Virus record (IMG/VR): IMGVR_UViG_3300009183_000155
Coordinates: 1-42,236 of that record
From: a virus
Direction: 5' to 3' (one strand)
DNA: 42,236 bases
The position numbers and the translations under genes are program-made. The stretch's first letter is position 1; each line of letters begins with the position of its first letter. Positions 38,237 to 42,236 of this stretch are shown piece by piece. Under the pieces are notes generated by a model. The model was given only the letters and a program-made list of their open reading frames with translations. It was not told where the DNA came from and searched no databases.

Positions 38237-38440
38237 ATGCCACCCATCCACCAAAACCCCAAACTTGTAACCCGCAGCGCCGCACTGGAAATTCTGGCGG
38301 GGTATGGTATCAAGGCCACGACATTCGACAAGTGGCGTGTAAACCAGGACATCCGCCCCGTCCGCCTGCCCGGCCACCGCTGGGAACACTACCGCCCCGC
38401 CGACCTCCACCGGCTGGCCAACCCAACCACCACACCCTAA
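38237..38440 (+). CDS. Small helix-turn-helix protein
   Basis: A 67-residue protein with AALEILAGYGIKATTFDKWR at about 15-34, matching a compact helix-turn-helix, followed by VRLPGHRWEHYRPADLHRL, a typical excisionase-type wing. The first six residues (MPPIHQ) repeat those of the upstream gene. It could be an excisionase or regulator, though it lies far from attP. Confidence 0.55.
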   Translation: MPPIHQNPKLVTRSAALEILAGYGIKATTFDKWRVNQDIRPVRLPGHRWEHYRPADLHRLANPTTTP

Positions 38441-38444
38441 AACT

Positions 38445-38849
38445 ATGTTTTCTCAAATCTCCTCATGGATCGGCGTTGATCTCGACGGCACCCTGGCTCA
38501 CTACACTGGCTGGAAAGGCCCGGACCACATCGGCGAGCCGGTGCCGCTGATGCTGGAACGGGTCCGCCGCTGGCTGGCGGAAGGGCGCACTGTGAAAATC
38601 TTCACGGCCCGCGTGGCCAGCCATGGGTTGCCGATCCTTGGTGAGGGCTTGTGCGACGCCATCAGCCCCATCAAAGCCTGGTGCCAACAGCATCTGGGAC
38701 AGCAGCTAGAGGTGACCAACATCAAAGACTTCGGGATGACCGAGCTTTGGGATGACCGGGCCGTCTCCGTCGAAACCAATCAGGGCAATGCCTTCACCGA
38801 TTACATTTATCCAAAAACCACCAGCACAAAATCCGCCTCTTCCCTCTAA
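38445..38849 (+). CDS. HAD-superfamily phosphatase-like protein
   Basis: The 134-residue product begins with WIGVDLDGTLAHY, containing the catalytic-site motif D12-x-D14-G-T. A short helix and IFTARV (around 50-56) follow, with the serine or threonine that anchors phosphate in motif II. ELWDDRAV (around 103-110) is the acidic pair of motif IV. This is a compact, capless HAD protein of a type common in phages. It would act in the cytoplasm on a small phosphorylated substrate. The substrate is not evident. Confidence 0.75.
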   Translation: MFSQISSWIGVDLDGTLAHYTGWKGPDHIGEPVPLMLERVRRWLAEGRTVKIFTARVASHGLPILGEGLCDAISPIKAWCQQHLGQQLEVTNIKDFGMTELWDDRAVSVETNQGNAFTDYIYPKTTSTKSASSL

Positions 38850-38884
38850 AACCAAGAACCAAGAACCACCAACTTTCCAATTCC
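38850..38884 (+). repeat. AACCAAG-type leader before the portal gene
   Basis: Two AACCAAG units continue into AACCACCAAC and TTTCCAATTCC directly before ATG 38885. G occurs only in the repeat units. The leader shares its AACTTTC word with the leader at 41141-41225. Confidence 0.8.
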
Positions 38885-41140
38885 ATGCACAATAACAATA
38901 CCCTGACCCACCTCGACCCCCGCGATACTCCGGACCCCGCCCTGCTGATCCGGCAGATTGAAAATGCCGTGACCACGGCCCACACCCTGGGCATCTTTGA
39001 GCGATTGATGAACGCGCATGATACGCGGGATTGCCAGTGGGATGACAAGACAGTGGATGGCCGGAAGCGCGATAGCGTGGACGGAAAGCGCAAGGCTTTT
39101 CCCTGGGCCGGGGCACCGGACACGGAGCAGCGGCTGGTGGAGGAAGTGATTCTGGAATTCACCGACATGGCGGAAGCAGCGGCATCGCGGGCAGAATTCC
39201 AGATGGCCCCGCGCAGCTTGAGCGCCCCGGAGGAAGCGGACCGTGCGGCGAGCGTGTGGAAGCAGGTCCACGCCTACTATCTGGATCAATTCGCCACCGA
39301 GATCGAAGACCAGACCGGGCTGTTTATCGATACCGCCCTGGAATCCGGGCACAGCCTGATGCGCATCTCCTGGCATGAGACGCAGACGCTGGAGAAGCGG
39401 ACCATCGGCGTGGAGCAGGTGCTCCAGATGTTCCTGGAGACGGCCACACAGGAAGTGCTGGCGCAGATGGCTCCCGGTGCCCCCATGAACCCAGAAACGG
39501 GCGAACCCGTCCTGACGCCGGAACTCCAGCAGATGCTGGCTATGGAAACGGCCAAGCGGACCCGCGCCATGCTGGACGATCCGGCGAACCGGGGACAGCT
39601 CAAGGAAGCGGTGATGGCGCTGGATCCGGCGATGACACCGCAGGAAGCGGCCCGCGTGGCCACCTCCCTGCAACGCGGGAAGCCGGGGGAATACTATGCG
39701 ATAGTGACGGATGAAACCCGCCCCACCTGGCGGGCGCTAAAGCCCTGGGTGCATGTCTGGTATCCGCCAGAGACGGAGGACATCCAGGCCGCGCCGTGGG
39801 TGTGTGAGGCGCTCTGGCTTGATGAGGTGGCGCTGCGCACCATGGCCGCCAGCGAGGGCTGGGATGAACAGTGGGTGGAGCGCGTGCTGCGCAATCCGGG
39901 CCGCAGCATGAAGAACCTGAGTATGCCCAACTGGGTGCTGGGCACGCTGGATGTGGGCATGGGCGTGCAGGACGATGTGATCGAGGGCACCGGCAACCGC
40001 ACCATGTACCAGATCACCCTGATGCATTACCGTGCTATCAGTAAGGCCGGGGTGCCGGTGCTCTACCGCACCGTGCTGCATGGCCAGATCAATGATGCCT
40101 ACGCCATCCACGAATGCTGCCCATGGGCGCATGGAAAAATGCCCTACGTCCAACTGAAACTGCAACGGAAGGGGACGCTGCTTTCCTGCAAGGGCGTGGC
40201 GGAACTGGGCATCAGCGCCCAGCTGGAAATCAAGCTGCAACGCGACGCCCGCGGGGCACAGGTCCAGCTCCGTGCGGCGCCTCCCTTGCAGGAGCCTGTG
40301 AGCCAACTCTCTGGCGACACGCCAGTACGCCCCGGCGAGCGCCTGCCGCTGAAACGCGCGGGCATCGTGGGGGAATACCGTTTCCTCGACATTCCCGCCA
40401 TTGCCGGAGAAAGCGTGGAAATGGAGAATGCCACCCTGAAAGGATGGAACGAATACTGGGGACGCGGCCTTACCGTGGATGCCGAGATCAAGCTGATCCG
40501 CCGCCAGGCCTGGGTGAACAAGGTGCTGGGTGCCCTGCGCGAGGCGCACCGCCTGACCTTCCAGCTGATCCAGGAATTCACAGACGATGTGGAGGCCTCC
40601 ACCATCGCCGGCCAACCCGTGCAATTGCAGGCCACCCGTGCCGAGATCCAAGGGCAGTTCAATCTGAGCCTAAAGTTCGATGTTTCCGACCTCAATCTGG
40701 AATACACCACCAAGGTGCTGGACTTCATCAGCCGTTTGTTGGTGCCGCTGGATGTGAATGGAATCATCGACCGCAACAAGCTGATCGCCTTCGCCGCACG
40801 GAAGTTCTCCCCGGAACTCGCTGACAAGATCGTGCGTCAGAGCGAGGATGTGCAAATGTCCGAGATCGAGGACGAGCAGGGAGCTATCGCCCGCATGGCC
40901 GCAGGCGTGGAACCGCCCTTCAAGGAAGGAAAGAACGCCAATCTCCGCGCCCAGGTGCTGCGGGAAAGCGTGCAGAAATCCCCCCGCCTCGCCCAGCTCC
41001 TCCAGGCGGATCCCGACAACTTCGGGGCGCTCTACGAAAACCGCCTGAAGCAATACGACTTCGCCGTCCAACAACAGAAAAACGCCCAAATCGGCCGCGT
41101 CGGCGGCCAGCCCATCCTTGAACTCCCGGAAGCCGCCTGA
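38885..41140 (+). CDS. Portal protein
   Basis: This 751-residue protein lies after the large terminase, separated by four small genes, in the typical portal position. Its shape fits large podovirus portals: a helical N-terminus (about 1-90, LLIRQIENAVTTAH), a wing region with mixed alpha and beta segments (about 280-470, VHVWYPPETEDIQAAP near 292), and a C-terminal stem and crown with long helices (about 560-720, LDFISRLLVPLDVNGIIDRN near 613). It forms the dodecameric channel for DNA entry and tail attachment. The assignment is by size, position and fold pattern. Confidence 0.75.
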   Translation: MHNNNTLTHLDPRDTPDPALLIRQIENAVTTAHTLGIFERLMNAHDTRDCQWDDKTVDGRKRDSVDGKRKAFPWAGAPDTEQRLVEEVILEFTDMAEAAASRAEFQMAPRSLSAPEEADRAASVWKQVHAYYLDQFATEIEDQTGLFIDTALESGHSLMRISWHETQTLEKRTIGVEQVLQMFLETATQEVLAQMAPGAPMNPETGEPVLTPELQQMLAMETAKRTRAMLDDPANRGQLKEAVMALDPAMTPQEAARVATSLQRGKPGEYYAIVTDETRPTWRALKPWVHVWYPPETEDIQAAPWVCEALWLDEVALRTMAASEGWDEQWVERVLRNPGRSMKNLSMPNWVLGTLDVGMGVQDDVIEGTGNRTMYQITLMHYRAISKAGVPVLYRTVLHGQINDAYAIHECCPWAHGKMPYVQLKLQRKGTLLSCKGVAELGISAQLEIKLQRDARGAQVQLRAAPPLQEPVSQLSGDTPVRPGERLPLKRAGIVGEYRFLDIPAIAGESVEMENATLKGWNEYWGRGLTVDAEIKLIRRQAWVNKVLGALREAHRLTFQLIQEFTDDVEASTIAGQPVQLQATRAEIQGQFNLSLKFDVSDLNLEYTTKVLDFISRLLVPLDVNGIIDRNKLIAFAARKFSPELADKIVRQSEDVQMSEIEDEQGAIARMAAGVEPPFKEGKNANLRAQVLRESVQKSPRLAQLLQADPDNFGALYENRLKQYDFAVQQQKNAQIGRVGGQPILELPEAA

Positions 41141-41225
41141 CCCACAACCAAGAACCAAGAACCAAGAACCAAGAACCAAAAACAAGGAACCAAGAACCAA
41201 GAACAAGGAACCAAGAACTTTCTCC
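41141..41225 (+). repeat. AACCAAG tandem array leader
   Basis: At least six AACCAAG-type 7-bp units with two ACAAGG variants fill the whole gap between the portal stop and ATG 41226. The array ends in AACTTTCTCC. The tract is A/C-rich, with G only inside the repeat units. Confidence 0.9.
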
Positions 41226-41489
41226 ATGACATTTGCATCCTACCTCCGCACCGCCGGCCCGGCCCTCACCCCGGACGAAATCAAAGCCGCCCTCTACCGC
41301 CAGCAAACCAACCAGCAGGTCCGCGCCGTGCTGGACCTGCTGGCGGGCAAAATCCTCGAATGCCACGAGGCCGCCCACTGCCACCCCGCCGCCCTCAAAA
41401 CCCCGGAAGAACGCCACTACCACGCCGGCACCGCCGCCGCGCTGGAAGACTTCTTCAACCAACTGGGAGGGCAGATCGAAACCGCCTGA
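41226..41489 (+). CDS. Small unknown protein after the portal
   Basis: An 87-residue helical protein, with LTPDEIKAALYRQQTNQQVR in its first half and three histidines plus a cysteine in ECHEAAHCHP near residues 45-54. A metal site is conceivable. No family recognised. It follows the AACCAAG leader directly. Confidence 0.6.
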   Translation: MTFASYLRTAGPALTPDEIKAALYRQQTNQQVRAVLDLLAGKILECHEAAHCHPAALKTPEERHYHAGTAAALEDFFNQLGGQIETA

Positions 41490-41518
41490 CTTACCCGTGA
41501 ACCACGAAGCCCACTATC

Positions 41519-42133
41519 ATGCCCGAAATTCTTTCCGACCTCCCCCGCCTCATCACCGTTCTCGTCCGCCGGGAGTTCACGCAGAACTTCCAGCAGGGAC
41601 AAAGCGAATTCATCGAGGGCCACCTGCTGGGAGTCCGCTGTCAGGCCGGAGCCAGCCTGCAATTCCAGGTGAGATTCCAGCAGGATGGCTATGCCGGTGC
41701 CATGTTCTGCCTGCCCATTCAAGCTTTGTGCTGGCGGCCCTGCGCCATGCCGCCCGTGGAACTCGTGCAGCCGTGGGATACCTTCTCCAGCAATTTCGCC
41801 GTCCATGAATTCAGCCTCCTGCGGAACTCCAGCGCCTGGCTCCTGAACGTGCGGAAATGTAAGCCCTACCCGGAACGCCTCGCCGCCAAGTATCTCTTCA
41901 CCCTGGACTTCCAAGGCAATGCCCTCGCGGATTGCTTCGAACAACACAAGCAACTTCACTTCCTCCAAGTAGCAGAAGGCTGGTTTGCCGCCGTGCCAAA
42001 TAACCGGATGCTCTCCGATGACTCCGCCTTCGGCAAAATCCCGGAGGAACTGCCGCGCTTTGAATCGCTAGCGAAGGATTTTTGCGGAGAATGTCAGATT
42101 GGCCTTCCAAACGACGCACAAGCTGACCTATGA
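41519..42133 (+). CDS. Unknown head-block protein
   Basis: This 204-residue protein is beta-rich in its first two thirds (LGVRCQAGASLQFQVRFQQDG near 37-57), with six cysteines and no membrane segment. It overlaps the next gene by ATGA (42130-42133). It sits between the portal and the primase-like gene on the circle and may be a head or neck component. No motif recognised. Confidence 0.65.
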   Translation: MPEILSDLPRLITVLVRREFTQNFQQGQSEFIEGHLLGVRCQAGASLQFQVRFQQDGYAGAMFCLPIQALCWRPCAMPPVELVQPWDTFSSNFAVHEFSLLRNSSAWLLNVRKCKPYPERLAAKYLFTLDFQGNALADCFEQHKQLHFLQVAEGWFAAVPNNRMLSDDSAFGKIPEELPRFESLAKDFCGECQIGLPNDAQADL

Positions 42134-42236
42134 CCACCGCGCCAACAGACTCCGAATCCACGCAGACCGTCAACGCGGTGGGCATTAGGTCCAGCGCCTT
42201 GTTCGGCTTTGTCGGTTTCGAGCCGGTGACGTTGGC
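42130..42236 (+). CDS. 5' part of the junction-spanning small protein
   Basis: The ATG overlaps the stop of the 41519 gene. The first 35 codons are open to the last base, with the final two bases starting a GCC codon completed by base 1. The N-terminus is polar (MTTAPTDSESTQTVNAVG), followed by ALFGFVGFEPVTLA. With 2-139 it forms an 81-residue unknown protein. Confidence 0.65.
   Translation, partial: MTTAPTDSESTQTVNAVGIRSSALFGFVGFEPVTL

Noticed and set aside
1-42236. Integrated prophage flanked by host DNA
   Set aside because: The attP core occurs once, mid-window, with no second copy, and the ends join in one reading frame. No host-like gene block appears at either side.

Overview
The window reads as one complete, circularly permuted genome of a temperate podovirus-like phage, about 42.2 kb and GC-rich. 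The last reading frame (from 42130) runs off the right edge and continues in the correct codon phase at base 1, giving an 81-residue protein with no stop at the join. Every module of a temperate phage is present once. The host is probably a member of the Verrucomicrobiota. That is inference from style only: heptamer arrays, a long CACGGAT-type hairpin and starts without Shine-Dalgarno sequences. No sequence here names the host directly.

Layout, taking the map as a circle. The early rightward operon (28224-35753) holds small regulators, a chain of genes joined by 4-base ATGA overlaps, a spherulin-4/glycoside-hydrolase-like protein, a replication initiator with four 11-bp iterons inside its own gene, and a DnaB-type helicase. 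Packaging and head genes follow: a small-terminase candidate, the large terminase (35750-37663), three small genes, a HAD-family protein, the portal (38885-41140), and then, across the origin of numbering, a primase-like protein, a scaffold candidate and an SU10-type capsid protein. The tail, lysis and ejection genes come next: an adaptor with a jelly-roll-like insert, small membrane proteins and a lipoprotein, a tail fibre, an L,D-transpeptidase-like lysin candidate, a tail tube/stabilisation protein, a glycine-rich fibre, and two internal virion proteins. This block ends with a 2592-residue polyvalent protein carrying zincin-like and ADP-ribosyltransferase domains.

The lysogeny region begins with a reverse-strand lipoprotein that looks like a cargo gene. 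Next come an attP site made of the 3' half of tRNA-Asn with its own terminator, a tyrosine integrase, and three forward-facing terminators. A leftward operon (28146 to 24707) follows, with a Cro/cI-type repressor, a DUF932 protein and six small proteins. The repressor and the early operon diverge from a 77-bp region holding two near-identical operators on opposite strands. Each places a TACAAA box exactly 7 nt before a start codon, which predicts leaderless mRNAs in both directions.

Three features stand out: the lambda-O-like iteron array inside the initiator gene, the symmetrical leaderless switch, and the systematic use of low-complexity, G-poor tandem repeats as leaders just upstream of start codons. 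The heptamer CCATCAA occurs at five loci in this orientation and at a sixth inverted, sometimes inside genes.
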